Positions 34,269 to 35,237 of a stretch of DNA of 35,237 nt are shown in pieces. The notes beneath the pieces are model-generated. The model was not told where the DNA came from, searched no databases, and was given only the letters and a program-made list of their open reading frames with translations. The DNA comes from Betaproteobacteria bacterium. GTDB taxonomy: Bacteria; Pseudomonadota; Gammaproteobacteria; Burkholderiales; Burkholderiaceae_A. Location of the stretch: positions 1 through 35,237 of the forward strand of contig VGHK01000021.1 of assembly GCA_016868305.1 (NCBI GenBank), written 5' to 3'. Each line of letters opens with the position of its first letter. Position 1 is the stretch's first letter. A program made the position numbers and the translations under genes.

Positions 34269-35237
34269 TTACTTCACACGTGCCCTGCGAGGCCCTGGGT
34301 CTCTGCCAAAGCGCACAAGTCTTAGGTACCACAGCCAATAGCTGCAGACAGCGCCTACCAGGGCTAATACGAGGATTTCCACCTGTTGGGCGTAAACAAC
34401 CGCTACAGACCCAAGCACAACGCTAAAGAGCCACAAGGGAACCGAGGTTGCCGAGTTTCTTAACTCTGGAGACCAGTGCGCAAACTGCCTGCGAATGACC
34501 CGCGCCTTAATCAGGCTATGCAAATGCAGTCGGTCTGGAAGCCCAAAATGGGTCTTTCTCTGTACCCGACGAATGAGACTGAACACCGCCTCAATCACGG
34601 GATACCCACAGGCGAGCAGACTCGCCCACGGAGAAATCTCCGGGTTACGCATAGGCAAGAGCACCGCAAGCCAGCCCAATAAAAACCCCAAAAGATAGGC
34701 TCCCCCATCGCCGAGAAAGATCTTTCCAAGAGGAAAATTCATCAGCCAAAAACCCAGTACCGCAAACACGAGAACAACGCAGGCACCAGCCAGAGGCGCG
34801 TCTCCCACCTGCGAGGCCATAAGCCCGAGCGCAGCCGCAGCAATCATTACGGTGCCACTGGCAAGCCCATTAAAACCATCAACAATATTGATCGCGTTAG
34901 CCACCCCCGCGACCCCCAAAGCGGTAAAGGCAACCGAGAAAGGCAGCCAGGTTAAAAGCAAGTCAATTCCGGGAACCTGCACATGGGTAAGGCTCACATC
35001 AAACAGCCACCACGCCAGCAACGCACTCACGAAAGTCGCTGACAATCGCTCCCAGACGCCACCACGCTTAAACAAGTCTTCGAAGAACCCCACCAGAAAA
35101 GCCGGTAGACCCGCCAAGAGCATGTAGGTAAGAAGCTGCCCTGTAGGCGTGTCTGCGAGAATCAAGTCTGCCCCAAGCAGAGACAGGTATACACCCAGGC
35201 CTCCAATGCGGGGGGTGGGCATTCCGTGCGCCTTCTG
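34269..35237 (-). CDS. WecA/MraY-family undecaprenyl-phosphate sugar-1-phosphate transferase (5' partial)
   Basis: A polytopic glycosyltransferase of family 4 that moves a sugar-1-phosphate onto undecaprenyl phosphate, starting O-antigen, capsule or related glycan synthesis at the inner membrane. The frame is open to the window edge, and the visible part (322 residues) begins in the conserved KAHGMPTPRIGG loop, so the true N-terminus lies outside. NIVDGFNGLASG, IFLGDGGAYLLGFLLG and the cytoplasmic LPDRLHLHSLI loop (in place of the usual HIHH) identify the family. The internal ATG at 35222 is not a likely start. Sugar specificity is unknown. Confidence 0.9.
   Translation of the reverse strand, partial: QKAHGMPTPRIGGLGVYLSLLGADLILADTPTGQLLTYMLLAGLPAFLVGFFEDLFKRGGVWERLSATFVSALLAWWLFDVSLTHVQVPGIDLLLTWLPFSVAFTALGVAGVANAINIVDGFNGLASGTVMIAAAALGLMASQVGDAPLAGACVVLVFAVLGFWLMNFPLGKIFLGDGGAYLLGFLLGWLAVLLPMRNPEISPWASLLACGYPVIEAVFSLIRRVQRKTHFGLPDRLHLHSLIKARVIRRQFAHWSPELRNSATSVPLWLFSVVLGSVAVVYAQQVEILVLALVGAVCSYWLWYLRLVRFGRDPGPRRARVK

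Overview
The window looks like a chromosomal segment of a phototrophic betaproteobacterium, probably Burkholderiales. The evidence is the gene order of the first 22 kb (glyQS, lptD-surA-ksgA, amgK-murU, pepP-fis-purH-ruvCAB-tolQRAB-pal-cpoB) and a light-harvesting 2 (LH2) operon whose two polypeptides resemble those of Rubrivivax gelatinosus. The genus cannot be named from sequence alone. Several genes that often sit inside these clusters in relatives (gmhB, pdxA, ubiH/dusB, queE/queC) are absent here, and most genes overlap or nearly touch, so the genome may be compact.

Layout. 1-4.8 kb (+): glycyl-tRNA synthetase subunits, an acyltransferase and a YgjP-type metalloprotease. 4.8-9.3 kb (-): lptD-surA-ksgA, for outer-membrane assembly and rRNA methylation. 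9.4-12.7 kb (+): amgK-murU cell-wall sugar recycling and pepP. 12.7-17.1 kb (+): fis, purH, ruvC (interrupted), ruvA, ruvB. 17.1-22.1 kb (+): the complete Tol-Pal system. 22.1-23.2 kb: a YeeE/YedE sulfur transporter overlapping cpoB.

23.2-25.7 kb (+) is a puc operon: a promoter with two PpsR/CrtJ-type palindromes, pucB, pucA, an intercistronic hairpin, pucC and two small membrane-protein genes I do not recognise. The LH2 alpha chain has Phe-Leu where typical 850-nm LH2 has Tyr-Trp, as in the 820-nm LH3 complex of Rhodoblastus acidophilus. The beta chain has Gln in place of the Arg that binds B800. A spectrally shifted antenna is therefore predicted.

25.8-33.9 kb is an organic-acid uptake and CoA-metabolism block: a TAXI-type TRAP transporter (-), a class III CoA-transferase and an MmgE/PrpD protein (+), and an acyl-CoA dehydrogenase and a MaoC/HTD2-type hydratase (-). 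Together they suggest import and CoA-dependent breakdown of a small carboxylic or dicarboxylic acid. The window ends with tRNA-Lys(UUU) and a partial WecA/MraY-family sugar-phosphate transferase.

The most notable anomaly in the conserved part is an exactly tandem 178-bp duplication that frameshifts ruvC. Its two copies differ at six positions, all synonymous. That pattern suggests recombination between, or a chimeric assembly of, two intact alleles rather than decay of one gene.
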